From: HK1 sp965215295
Lineage (GTDB): Bacteria; Pseudomonadota; Gammaproteobacteria; HK1
Assembly: GCA_965215295.1 (NCBI GenBank)
Contig: OZ244045.1
Span: forward strand, 744,001 to 808,000
Length of the DNA stretch: 64,000 nucleotides
Reading direction: 5' to 3'
Shown here piece after piece: positions 53,403 to 61,437 of this stretch. The number at the start of each line of letters is the position of its first letter. The stretch's first letter is position 1. A program made the position numbers and the translations under genes. The notes beneath the pieces are model-generated. The model did not search any database. It was not told the origin of the DNA and saw only the letters and a list, made by a program, of their open reading frames with translations.

Positions 53403-54202
53403 TGTACCTGCGACACTTCGCCCTCACCCGGCTCCCCTTCGAGACCCCGGCCCACACCGATGAGCTGTTCGAGTCGAACTCCCGGCGCGAGGCCCAGGCA
53501 CGGCTCCATCACCTCATCGAACTCAAGGGCATCGGCCTCATGACCGGAGAGGTCGGCTCGGGCAAAACCACCGTGTGCCGTCACGTCACCGCCGCCCTGC
53601 ATCCGGGCCTGTATCGGGTGGGCTACGTCTGCCTGACCACCGGAAACGTCCTCGACATGTACAAATCCATCGCTTGGGAACTGGGACTGCCCACCGAGCG
53701 CTCGCGCGCCACCGCCTACCGCGCCATCCGCACCGAAATCACCCGATTGGTGTGCGAGGCCAAGCAGCTCCCCGTGCTCGTCATCGACGAAGCCCAGCAC
53801 CTGCGCAACGACGTCCTCGAAGACCTTCGCTTGTTGACCAACTTCGCCATGGACAGCGACAACCGCCTGTGCCTGCTACTCGTCGGACTCACCGAGCTGC
53901 GCCGCCGCCTCGCCATGGCCGTGCACGAATCGCTCTCCCAACGCCTCGTCGTACGCCACCACCTCGCCGGCATCGACCGCGAGGAACTCCACGCCTACCT
54001 CGCCCACCGCCTGCGTCTGGCCGGCTGCGAACTCCCCCTGTTCGACCCCCCCGCCGTCGAGGCGCTGGCGCACAGCGCTCGCGGATTGCCCCGGCTCATC
54101 AATCGCATCGCCCACTACGCCCTCACCGCCGCCGCCGCAACAGGCGAGCGCACCGTCACCGCCGTGCACCTCGAGCACGCTGTCGCGGAGTTGCGGCTGT
54201 GA
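53402..54202 (+). CDS. TniB/ExeA-like AAA ATPase
   Basis: A 266-aa ATPase starting MYLRHFALTRLPFETPAHTDELFES, the ExeA/TniB-type opening. Walker A is GEVGSGKTT (K55), Walker B PVLVIDEAQHLRND, sensor 1 LLLVGLTELRRRL, and the arginine finger region LSQRLVVRHHL. In TniA-TniB and Tn7 systems this ATPase selects target DNA and activates the transposase. It is coupled to the transposase gene by a TAATG overlap. ExeA-type general secretion ATPases look similar, but the neighbourhood excludes that. Confidence 0.85.
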   Translation: MYLRHFALTRLPFETPAHTDELFESNSRREAQARLHHLIELKGIGLMTGEVGSGKTTVCRHVTAALHPGLYRVGYVCLTTGNVLDMYKSIAWELGLPTERSRATAYRAIRTEITRLVCEAKQLPVLVIDEAQHLRNDVLEDLRLLTNFAMDSDNRLCLLLVGLTELRRRLAMAVHESLSQRLVVRHHLAGIDREELHAYLAHRLRLAGCELPLFDPPAVEALAHSARGLPRLINRIAHYALTAAAATGERTVTAVHLEHAVAELRL

Positions 54203-54219
54203 ACCGGTCTTGACTCGTC

Positions 54220-54459
54220 GTGCACCACGACATCAGCGACGAGGCCACCGCTCATCTGTGCGAACTCCTCAACGACCTCGCCTTCGCCTTCGACCACCCC
54301 CCGCACCCACCAGCGCGCCCGTTCAACGAACACGGGCGCGCTGGTGAACTCACCGTCACCACGAGCACCGTGATCGTCGCGACCGCCGCCGCGATCCCGG
54401 TGAACGCAGGCGCTCGGCCCGCACTGGCACCGCTCTCCGACGATGGGGGGACAATGTGA
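54220..54459 (+). CDS. Possible small protein at the right end of the transposon
   Basis: A 79-aa frame from GTG at 54220: the first ~25 residues (HHDISDEATAHLCELLNDLAFAFD) look protein-like and helical, the rest is Pro/Ala/Thr-rich and overlaps a strong inverted repeat. It may be a fourth transposon gene or an accidental frame. No family recognised. Confidence 0.3.
   Translation: MHHDISDEATAHLCELLNDLAFAFDHPPHPPARPFNEHGRAGELTVTTSTVIVATAAAIPVNAGARPALAPLSDDGGTM
54308..54346. repeat. 15-bp perfect inverted repeat
   Basis: CACCAGCGCGCCCGT (54308-54322) and its exact complement (54332-54346) around a 9-nt loop, with GTTC/GAAC near the loop able to pair alternatively. It lies after the ATPase gene, inside the transposon. 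No T-tract follows, so it is not an obvious intrinsic terminator; it could act as a transcript stabiliser or protein-binding site. Confidence 0.85.
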
Positions 54460-54509
54460 GAAATCAGCCCTCAGCCGATCAGAAATAAACCGACAAATCC
54501 CTTACGAAA

Positions 54510-54653
54510 TTACGTGCGACGCAACAGCGTCTTTCGGGGCTGCTGGTGCCCGGGAGCGGGCCTGCGACGACGGTAGAAGGTTGCCCTGGACACCCCCAGC
54601 GCTCGGCACGCCGGCGCGATGCCGACATGCTGTGCGAGCGAGGTGGCTGCCAT
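54510..54653 (-). pseudogene. IS3-like orfB transposase, 47-codon remnant
   Basis: Starts at an ATG overlapping the orfA stop (TGATG) and encodes MAATSLAQHVGIAPACRALG then VSRATFYRRRRPAPGHQQPRK, the usual N terminus of IS3-family OrfB, before diverging at LLRRT and stopping. The DDE catalytic part is missing. Confidence 0.75.
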
Positions 54654-55141
54654 CAGCAGTCCTTCCCGGCGTCGAGGCTCAATCCCAGCAGCCCGGCAAC
54701 TTTTCCCTGGACTTCGAGGATCGTGTGTGCGGTGGCGAGTTCCTTCTCCAGGCGCACCACCTTCGCCTCGAGCTGGCGGACCTTGGCGCTGAGGGGGTTG
54801 GGCTCGGCTGGCTTGGCGCCGCGCTTGTTCGGCGTCAGGCCCCGTAGCGAGCCATTGCGCCGCGCCTTGCGCCACGCCGACAGATGCGAGGTATACAGAC
54901 CCTCGCGGCGAAGCAGCCGTCCGACCTCGCCGGGTCGAGTGCAGCGGTCCGCCTCCTCGATGATCCGCAGCCGGTACTCGGCGGTGAACTGGCGCCGGGT
55001 GGGCTTGGCCACGACCTCTGGATCCGGTGCCCGGCGCGCTTGTCCGGTCTCGGCCCTGGAGGTCTCGTCGCTGCGCTCCTCGCCCCCCGGGGCCGGCGCG
55101 TCAGCGTCCATCCACGTCATGGGCTCTCTGTCTGCTTTCAT
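54653..55141 (-). CDS. IS3-family transposase OrfA (helix-turn-helix)
   Basis: A 162-aa OrfA: an N-terminal low-complexity acidic segment, the helix-turn-helix (RRQFTAEYRLRIIEEADRCTRPGEVGRLLRREGLYTSHLSAWRKA-type region at residues ~48-92) and a leucine-zipper coiled coil (SAKVRQLEAKVVRLEKELATAHTILEVQ). A GGCGGAGGTG site precedes the ATG. In an intact IS3 it would pair with OrfB by frameshift or reinitiation; with orfB truncated, OrfA alone cannot transpose. Confidence 0.85.
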   Translation of the reverse strand: MKADREPMTWMDADAPAPGGEERSDETSRAETGQARRAPDPEVVAKPTRRQFTAEYRLRIIEEADRCTRPGEVGRLLRREGLYTSHLSAWRKARRNGSLRGLTPNKRGAKPAEPNPLSAKVRQLEAKVVRLEKELATAHTILEVQGKVAGLLGLSLDAGKDC

Positions 55142-55212
55142 CGCTATTCACCTCCGCCGCCCTCACTAATTCCAAGGGTACCCGGTGTCTCAACGATGTT
55201 GGCAGAGAGGGG

Positions 55213-55713
55213 TACACGGCCAAGCCCCGCAGACCCGGGGAGCGGGTGCAGGTCGACCATATGACCTACACCTGCGCCGGACAGACGCTGAAAGAGTTCC
55301 GTGCCGTGTGTCCAGACTCCAGATTCATGGTCACCCGGGTCTACTCGCGAGCCACCGCCGGCAACGCCAAACGCTTCCTGATGGCCCTCGCCAACACACT
55401 GCCGTTCCCGCTCCTGTCCCTCCAGGTCGATGGCGGCAGCGAATTCATGGCCGAGTTCGAAAACGCCTGCGAACAACTCAACGTCCCACTGTTCGTCCTG
55501 CCACCGCGCAGACCCCAGTACAACGGCTGCGTAGAACGCGCCAACCGCTCCGCCCGAACCGAATTCTGGAACCTCTACAACGGACCGCTCACCGTGACGA
55601 GCGTCGCCTCCCGCCTCGCCCAGTACGAGTTCTTCTACAACTACCAACGACCACATGCATCACTCGCCTATCGAACCCCCAACGAGTACCTTGTCGCATT
55701 GGAGGCCACCTGA
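55213..55713 (+). pseudogene. IS481-like transposase, catalytic C-terminal half
   Basis: Begins YTAKPRRPGERVQV (the 44-bp duplicated segment) and continues with the integrase core: Asp in VQVDHMTYT, Asp in LQVDGGSEFM, Glu in NGCVERANRSARTEFW, ending YQRPHASLAYRTPNEYLVALEAT. The fragment has no start of its own; it is the continuation of 50388-50928. Together they give about 330 residues, a normal IS481 length. Confidence 0.85.
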
Positions 55714-55770
55714 ACGCTCAGTGCCAAAGGTCGTGAGCCGGTACAGAAGGTCAAACCGGGACGCTGTCCG

Positions 55771-55779
55771 TGATACACT
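55771..55779 (+). promoter_or_regulatory. Candidate extended -10 promoter of rne
   Basis: TGATACACT (TGn plus TACACT) lies 25 bp right of the outer IS end. Its -35 region (TCAAAC, 17 bp upstream) is poor and directly abuts the target duplication. Transcription near 55786 would give a leader of about 480 nt for rne. A long leader is known for E. coli rne, where it mediates autoregulation. The remaining leader 55786-56268 contains no gene. Confidence 0.45.
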
Positions 55780-56268
55780 CGCGCCGATTGCGAAGGAGCC
55801 TCGGCGGAAGCTGGACGAACCGCGGATTGGCTGACGAATCAATGACGCGCCGCTGATGATCGAGAGCGGAGCGGTGTGGAGATCAGACAACGACGAAACG
55901 CTGCCATCCAGCCAGGACCCCATTCGGCCCAACCTGCAAAATTCGATGCGAGCGCGCGCTCGAGCTTCGAAACGACGTACAGCGCGAGCCATGACGCGGT
56001 CGACCATTGAGTCGGTTCAATGTATCCCGCAGGCCGGTTCCAAGCACTCACCGACCTCCACGACGGCGACGCGTCGAACCTGCGGACCGAACTTCGGGGC
56101 CTGACGGTGTACGGCATCGTCGAGTACGGGCCATCCTGATCGGCCCGCAGGAGCATGGCGACTCGCCGCCCGGGTGGCGCGCGAGGCCGTGCGATCTCCC
56201 CATCCTTCCCCCTCGCATCCCGGCGCCGGACACCGCGGCACGGTCGCCGCATACGCTCGGATCGAACA

Positions 56269-59025
56269 ATGAAAAGAATGCTGATCAACGCAGCCCAGCC
56301 TGAAGAGTGCCGGATAGCGATGGTGGATGGCCAGTTCCTCTACAACCTCGACATCGAGGTTGCTGCCCGCAGCCAGCGCAAGGCCAGCATCTACAAGGCG
56401 AAAATCACCCGGGTCGAACCCAGCCTCGAAGCCGCCTTCGTCGACTACGGAGCGGAGCGCCACGGCTTCCTGCCGTTCAAGGAAATAGCGCGCGAGTACT
56501 ACGCCGACAAGGCGACCGGGTCCGACGAGCCCGTGTCCGTCAAGGATGTCCTTGCGGAGGGGCAGGAACTTCTGGTGCAGGTGGAAAAGGAGGAACGGGG
56601 CAGGAAGGGAGCGGCGCTCACCACGTTTCCGAGCCTTGCGGGACGCTGCCTCGTCCTCATGCCCAACAACCCGAGAGCGGGGGGGATCTCGCGCCGGATC
56701 GAAGGAGAAGAGCGAACGGCGTTGCGCGAGGCGCTGAGCGGGCTCGAGGTACCCGTCGGCATGGGGCTCATCGTGCGTACGGCGGGGGTGGGAAAGTCCC
56801 AGGAGGAGCTGCAATGGGATCTGGACTACCTGCTCAAGCTGTGGAGCGCGGTCGAAACCGCGGCGAACGAGCGGTCGGGACCGTTCCTCGTCTACCAGGA
56901 AAGCAACGTCATCATCCGCGCAATCCGCGACTACTTCGACAAGGACGTGAACGAGATCCTGATCGACGACGAGAAGGTATACGAACAGGCGCGCGACTTC
57001 GTCGCGCAGGTGATGCCGGAGAGTGTCGGCCGGGTTCGCCGCTACGAAGGCCGGGTGCCCCTGTTCAGCCGTTTCCAGATCGAGAGCCAGATCGAGTCCG
57101 CATTCTCCCATACGGTCCGCCTGCCCTCTGGAGGCAGTCTGGTCATCGACCACACCGAAGCGCTGGTGAGCGTCGACGTGAACTCCGCACGAGCGACCAA
57201 GGGGGGAGACATCGAGGAGACCGCGCTCAACACCAATCTCGAGGCGGCCGACGAAATCGCCCGCCAGTTGCGGCTGCGCGACGTCGGTGGGCTGATCGTC
57301 ATCGACTTCATCGACATGACTCCGGCCCGCAACCAGCGCGATGTCGAGAATCGGCTGCGCGAAGCGTTGCAGCAGGATCGGGCGCGGGTGCAACTCGGGC
57401 GCATATCGAGGTTCGGGCTACTCGAAATGTCGCGCCAGCGACTGCGTCCTTCGCTGGGGGAGTCGAGCTTGCGGACGTGCCCGACCTGCAACGGACGCGG
57501 CTACGTCCGTGGTCCGGAATCCCTGGCGCTGTCGATACTGCGGATCGTCGAAGAAGAAGCGATGAAGGAGTCGACGGGCCGCATCATCGCCCGGCTCCCG
57601 ATCGAGGTCGCCACCTTCCTCCTCAACGAGAAACGCAAGGGCGTCGTCGACATCGAACGACGGACGGACGTGGAGATCGTTCTGGTGCCCGACCCGTCGA
57701 TGACCTTGCCGAACTACGAAGTGGAGCGCGTGCGCGAGGAAAACCTCCGACAGGACTCCGCGCGTGAAGTGAGCTACGAATTGACCAGCGAGGTGGAATC
57801 CGCCTCCGCCTTCGCAACGGAGCCGACCGCTCGCGCGGACGAGCCGGCGGTCAAGGTCGCCCCCCCGCCCGCTTTCCCGCCTCGTCCATCACCGCCACCG
57901 CCACCACCGGCGCAGGCGCGGACGCCGAAGGAGGTCGGCCTGTTCGCCAGGCTGTGGAAGAAGCTCTTCGGCGGGGCCGGTGAGCCGGCGCGAACTCCCT
58001 CGGAGTCGCGAGCGTCGTCCAGACACGGCCGCCGCGGTACCCGCCGCGACACGCCGAGACGCGGACGCGGTCCGGGAGGTGGCGACGAGTCCCGTCGCCA
58101 CGGCGGCGCAATGCGGCGCGGTGACGGCCATACGGGCGATGGTGATGGCCGGCGGCGTCGTGGTGCGCGAAGAACGACACCGCCTCCGGCGTCCGAAACC
58201 GAGGCGTCCGGCGAACAAGGCGCTTCTCCGCCCGACGATTCGAGCGGGCCGGACGACGACGGGAAGAGCCGGTCGCGCACCCCGAGGCGCGGCTCGCGAC
58301 GGGGACGTCGCGGTGGCGGCCGGAACCGCAATCGCGAGAATGCACGCGCCGTCGGGGGCGATACGGAGATGGCGGACGCAGCGGCCCCGGACGTGTCAGG
58401 CAGCGTGAGCGGCGCCTCCGGTTCCGTGGAGGCCGAGGCCACTTCGCAGGCTGGAACCGGAACGTCGCGCCGGCGGGGACCGGGACCCGACTCCGCATCC
58501 GGGACCGATGGAGGCCGTGTCGAGACAAAGAGCAACGAAGCTGCGCCGCCGGCATCCGGCGCGCCGCCGGCAACGGTCCGCGGGCCGGGCGCTCCCGTTC
58601 CCCCGGGACCGGCCGCACCGCCGAAGCCCCGGTCGGACGATGCAACGGGTTCAACGCCGGGCAGTGGAGCTGCGCCGCCGGCATCCGGCGCGCCGCCGGC
58701 AACGGTCCGCGAGCCGGGCGCTCCCGTTCCCCCGGTTCCGGCCGCACCGCCGAAGCCCCGGCCGCACGATGCAACGGGTTCAACGCCGGGCAGTGGAGTT
58801 GCGCCGCCGGCATCCGGCGCGCCGCCGGCAACGGACCGCGAGCCGGGTGCTCCCGTTCCCCCGGGACCGGCCGCACCGCCGAAGCCCCGGTCGCACGATG
58901 CAACGGGTTCAACGCCGGGTCCGGACTCCCGTTCGCCGGCCGATCCGGCGAGCGCCGGGGAGGCCGGCGCTCGTTCGCCGCGCACGATGGCGCCGGAGTC
59001 GAGCGGAGAACCCGCGGACAAGTGA
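56269..59025 (+). CDS. rne: Ribonuclease E
   Basis: Essential endoribonuclease and scaffold of the RNA degradosome. The 918-aa protein has the N-terminal catalytic half: MKRMLINAAQPEECRIAMVDGQFLYNL, an S1 domain (KASIYKAKITRVEPSLEAAFVDYGAERHGFL), the DNase-I-like catalytic Mg site (SVDVNSARATKGGDIEETALNTN and VIDFIDM) and the zinc-link CPTCNGRG near residue 405. After residue ~520 it becomes a disordered Arg/Gly/Pro/Ala-rich tail with an Arg-rich RNA-binding stretch and three 43-residue repeats. The start is the ATG at 56269 as it begins the conserved MKRMLIN. Confidence 0.95.
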   Translation: MKRMLINAAQPEECRIAMVDGQFLYNLDIEVAARSQRKASIYKAKITRVEPSLEAAFVDYGAERHGFLPFKEIAREYYADKATGSDEPVSVKDVLAEGQELLVQVEKEERGRKGAALTTFPSLAGRCLVLMPNNPRAGGISRRIEGEERTALREALSGLEVPVGMGLIVRTAGVGKSQEELQWDLDYLLKLWSAVETAANERSGPFLVYQESNVIIRAIRDYFDKDVNEILIDDEKVYEQARDFVAQVMPESVGRVRRYEGRVPLFSRFQIESQIESAFSHTVRLPSGGSLVIDHTEALVSVDVNSARATKGGDIEETALNTNLEAADEIARQLRLRDVGGLIVIDFIDMTPARNQRDVENRLREALQQDRARVQLGRISRFGLLEMSRQRLRPSLGESSLRTCPTCNGRGYVRGPESLALSILRIVEEEAMKESTGRIIARLPIEVATFLLNEKRKGVVDIERRTDVEIVLVPDPSMTLPNYEVERVREENLRQDSAREVSYELTSEVESASAFATEPTARADEPAVKVAPPPAFPPRPSPPPPPPAQARTPKEVGLFARLWKKLFGGAGEPARTPSESRASSRHGRRGTRRDTPRRGRGPGGGDESRRHGGAMRRGDGHTGDGDGRRRRGARRTTPPPASETEASGEQGASPPDDSSGPDDDGKSRSRTPRRGSRRGRRGGGRNRNRENARAVGGDTEMADAAAPDVSGSVSGASGSVEAEATSQAGTGTSRRRGPGPDSASGTDGGRVETKSNEAAPPASGAPPATVRGPGAPVPPGPAAPPKPRSDDATGSTPGSGAAPPASGAPPATVREPGAPVPPVPAAPPKPRPHDATGSTPGSGVAPPASGAPPATDREPGAPVPPGPAAPPKPRSHDATGSTPGPDSRSPADPASAGEAGARSPRTMAPESSGEPADK
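58541..58920 (+). repeat. Three 129-bp tandem repeats in the rne tail
   Basis: Units start at 58541, 58670 and 58799 (period 129 bp, 43 codons). Each encodes a Pro/Ala-rich module with ASGAPPAT and PKPR-DDATGSTPG segments. The period is a multiple of three, so copy number can vary without breaking the frame. Confidence 0.92.
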
Positions 59026-59093
59026 TCTCGCTCGGCGGGCGGGGATCACGGCATCTTTCGCGACCGCAGGCTTGTCCGGCCGGCACGGCCAGG

Positions 59094-59804
59094 TCATCGC
59101 CTCCACAACTTTCTGGAGGCGAGGGCCCGGCCGCCACAGTGCTCGTCGATGATCGTGCGCATCAGATGCTTCGCCTCCTTGAGTACGCGGCGGTCGGCAA
59201 GTTGCTCGCGAGCAAGGGCGAGCAGGGTCGAACCGCTCACGCACACTCCTGAAGGACTGTCGCTCGACCAGCGTTCCGGCCCGGCGTCCGTCGTGTATCG
59301 ATATCGGCCCTCCGGCTCGATGGCCGCTCCGGAAACGGCCTCGCGCTCCAGCTCCAGCGCGTATCCGACCGCCTGGAGGAGACGCTTTTCGAATAGCCGA
59401 AGGACCGGCGCCGGATCGCTCGCTCGCGCGATCCCGTCCAGAGCGGTTCGATAGTGGTCGAACAGTGCCGGTTCCGGGTCGTGACGGTGAAGGAAACGAA
59501 GCAGAAGCTCGTTGACGTAGAACCCGACGATCGTGGCGGAGCCGGTGAGATGCAAGGTTGCGCCTTCGGTTTCGGCGCCGGTCAGAACCCCGAGCTCGCC
59601 CCTGCCACGCCACGACAACAGCAGTGGAATGAACGGCTGGAGCAAACCGCGCATCCTGGACCTGGGGCGCCGGGCGCCGCGCGCGATCAGCCCGAGACGG
59701 CCGTAACCGCGGCTGAACACCTCCACCAGCAGGCTCGTTTCGCGCCAGGGCCGGGCGTGGAGTACCAGCGCCGGCTCCAGATCGACTCGTTCGCTCCTGT
59801 TCAC
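59094..59804 (-). CDS. recO: DNA repair protein RecO
   Basis: Recombination mediator that loads RecA with RecF/RecR. The 236-aa protein has an N-terminal OB fold (LVLHARPWRETSLLVEVFSRGYGRLGLIARGARRPRS) and a C-terminal helical domain (FYVNELLLRFLHRHDPEPALFDHY, FEKRLLQAVGYALEL). The zinc-finger cysteines of some RecO proteins are not evident. Last gene of the lepB-rnc-era-recO run, convergent with rne. Confidence 0.93.
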   Translation of the reverse strand: MNRSERVDLEPALVLHARPWRETSLLVEVFSRGYGRLGLIARGARRPRSRMRGLLQPFIPLLLSWRGRGELGVLTGAETEGATLHLTGSATIVGFYVNELLLRFLHRHDPEPALFDHYRTALDGIARASDPAPVLRLFEKRLLQAVGYALELEREAVSGAAIEPEGRYRYTTDAGPERWSSDSPSGVCVSGSTLLALAREQLADRRVLKEAKHLMRTIIDEHCGGRALASRKLWRR

Positions 59805-59831
59805 GGTGGGCTCGCCCCGGCTCGTCCCGCG

Positions 59832-60737
59832 CTACTCGGCAAACCCCAGCCCGCGCAGCGCGCGCTCGTCGTCCGACCAACCCTCTCGGACCTTGACCCA
59901 GATCTCGAGATGGACCGGGCGCCCGGCCATGCGGGCGATGTCCCGCCGCGCCGCGCTCCCCGCCTCCTTGAGCCGCCCGCCATCCTTGCCGATGACGATC
60001 GCCTTGTGCTGCTTGCGCTCGACCCAGACCAGGGCATTCACGAGAATGCGCCGCTCCTCTTCGACGAACTGCTCGATCTCCACGGTGAGCCGGTGAGGAA
60101 GCTCCTGGCCCAGTCTGCGGATGAGCTTTTCCCGGACGATCTCGGCGGCGAGGAATGCTTCGTCCCGGTCGGTGTACCGGCCTTCCGGGAACATCGGCGG
60201 ACCGACCGGCAAGCGCGCCTCCACGACGGACCGAAGCCGATCCAGGTTTTCACCGGTGCGGGCGCAAACCGGCACCGCGGCCGCAAAGTCGTACCGTCGA
60301 GCCGCGTCGTCGAGCACGGGAAGCATGGCTTCCCGATGCCTGACCCGGTCGATCTTGTTGAGCATGAGGACGACCGGCGCGTTTTCCTCGCCGATCCTCT
60401 CGAGAACGTGATCGTCCTCGGGTATCCAGCCCGACGCCTCGACGACCATGATGACGAGATCGACCCCGATCAGCGCCCTCGACGCAACGCGGTTCATGTA
60501 CCGGTTGAGGGCGCGGCCGTGCCCCGTGTGGATCCCGGGGGTATCGACGAAGACGATCTGCGACGTCTCGCTCGTCGCAATTCCCAGCAACCGATGGCGG
60601 GTGGTCTGCGGCCGGTTGGAGGTGATGCTGAACTTCCGGCCCACGATCCGGTTGACCAGCGTCGACTTGCCGACGTTCGGCCGTCCGGCGACGGTCACGA
60701 AACCGCAGCGATGGCCGTGCTCAGTCGTCGAGTTCAT
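59832..60737 (-). CDS. era: GTPase Era
   Basis: Ribosome-assembly GTPase that binds the 3' end of 16S rRNA. The 301-aa protein has G1 GRPNVGKST (residues 18-26), switch region RPQTTRHR, G3 DTPGIH, G4 NKID and G5 SARTGE-like VCARTGENL, then the KH domain (VWVERKQHKAIVIGKDGGRLKEAGSAAR). The ATG at 60737 overlaps the rnc 3' end by 17 bp, the usual rnc-era coupling. Confidence 0.95.
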   Translation of the reverse strand: MNSTTEHGHRCGFVTVAGRPNVGKSTLVNRIVGRKFSITSNRPQTTRHRLLGIATSETSQIVFVDTPGIHTGHGRALNRYMNRVASRALIGVDLVIMVVEASGWIPEDDHVLERIGEENAPVVLMLNKIDRVRHREAMLPVLDDAARRYDFAAAVPVCARTGENLDRLRSVVEARLPVGPPMFPEGRYTDRDEAFLAAEIVREKLIRRLGQELPHRLTVEIEQFVEEERRILVNALVWVERKQHKAIVIGKDGGRLKEAGSAARRDIARMAGRPVHLEIWVKVREGWSDDERALRGLGFAE

Positions 60738-61404
60738 CGAGTATGGCCATGGCGCGCTTCGCGGCCTCCTGTTCGGCACGCCGTCGACTCGAGCCGGTGC
60801 CGGTCGTCTCCTTGCCGATGCCTTCGACCTCACAGCTCACGGTGAACGACTGGCGGTGGGCGGCCCCTTCGACCCGCAATACCCGATATGCCGGCAACGG
60901 CTTCGCTCGCGACTGAAGGAGCTCTTGCAGGCGTGTCTTCGCGTCCTTGCCGCCGTCGTCCGGCAACGCCGCCTCGAACCGGTCTTCCAGCAGCACCCGC
61001 ACCCGCTCCCGGCACGTCGCGAGATCGGAGTCCAGGTGGAGGGCTCCGATGACGGCCTCGAAGGCGCCGGCGAGGATGGAGTCACGGTGGTGGCCTCCCG
61101 TCTTCAGCTCGCCGGCGCCGAGCACCAGCGCGTCGCCGATGCCGAGGTCGTGCGCGGCGCCGGCAAGACTCTCCCGCCGGACGATCCGGGAGCGCAGGCG
61201 CGTGAGCTTGCCTTCCGGCGCGTCATGGCAGGCGCCGAACAGGTGCTCGGCGACGAGAAAGGTGAGGATCGCATCGCCGAGGAATTCGAGACGCTCGTTG
61301 TTGTCGGCGCCCGCGCTGCGGTGGGTCAGGGCGCGAACGAACAGGCCGGGATCGTCGAAGGAATGGCCGATCCGGGCCTCCAGCCGCCGCTGGGCCGGAG
61401 TCAC
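60721..61404 (-). CDS. rnc: Ribonuclease III
   Basis: Double-strand-specific endoribonuclease that processes rRNA precursors. The 227-aa product has the signature NERLEFLGDAIL (residues 36-47), the second catalytic site EAVIGALHLD, and a C-terminal dsRNA-binding domain (AKTRLQELLQSRAKPLPAYRVL, SSRRRAEQEAAKRAM). It overlaps era by 17 bp and lies 33 bp downstream of lepB. The DUF4845 gene often found between lepB and rnc is absent. Confidence 0.95.
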   Translation of the reverse strand: MTPAQRRLEARIGHSFDDPGLFVRALTHRSAGADNNERLEFLGDAILTFLVAEHLFGACHDAPEGKLTRLRSRIVRRESLAGAAHDLGIGDALVLGAGELKTGGHHRDSILAGAFEAVIGALHLDSDLATCRERVRVLLEDRFEAALPDDGGKDAKTRLQELLQSRAKPLPAYRVLRVEGAAHRQSFTVSCEVEGIGKETTGTGSSRRRAEQEAAKRAMAILDELDD

Positions 61405-61437
61405 TGCGGTCGCGCCGATGGAACTCGGCGCAAGGTG

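Larger units (their letters stand above)
50962..54495 (+). mobile_element. Three-gene Tn7/Tn5053-like transposon without TniQ
   Basis: Carries, in order, a zinc-ribbon protein, a DD35E transposase and a TniB/ExeA-like ATPase. Left end starts TGTTGTTTCTCACATT; the right end, read inward, is TGTCGGTTTATTTCTGATCGG with a second copy of the motif GATTTCTCACATTG about 25 bp in. The shared TTTCTCACATT blocks suggest multiple transposase-binding sites as in Tn7-type ends. No target duplication is seen, consistent with a flanking deletion. Exact termini are tentative. Confidence 0.6.
50936..55204 (-). mobile_element. Middle IS3-like element, damaged
   Basis: Ends are TGTCAACGACATTGAGACA (50936-50954) and, on the other strand, TGCCAACATCGTTGAGACA (55204-55186): 19-bp inverted repeats with about 15 matches. 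It carries orfA (54653-55141) and the first 47 codons of orfB on the minus strand; the rest of orfB is missing where the three-gene transposon begins. I infer that the inner transposon insertion deleted most of orfB. Confidence 0.65.
50256..55745 (+). mobile_element. Outer IS481-like element, split by nested insertions
   Basis: Imperfect terminal inverted repeats of about 27 bp: left TGTTCTAGCTCAGACACATA then TGGCAC, right (reverse complement) TGTACCGGCTCACGACCTT then TGGCAC. The 5-bp target duplication GAAGG flanks both ends (50251-50255 and 55746-55750), so both ends belong to one insertion event. The transposase gene is intact in two halves (50388-50928 and 55213-55713), separated by another element. 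Without the inserts it would be about 1.2 kb. Confidence 0.8.

Noticed and set aside
50962..54495. CRISPR-associated transposon
   Set aside because: The TniA/TniB-like pair prompted a look for Cas genes, TniQ and a repeat-spacer array. None is present; the 154-bp tandem repeat is not CRISPR-like.
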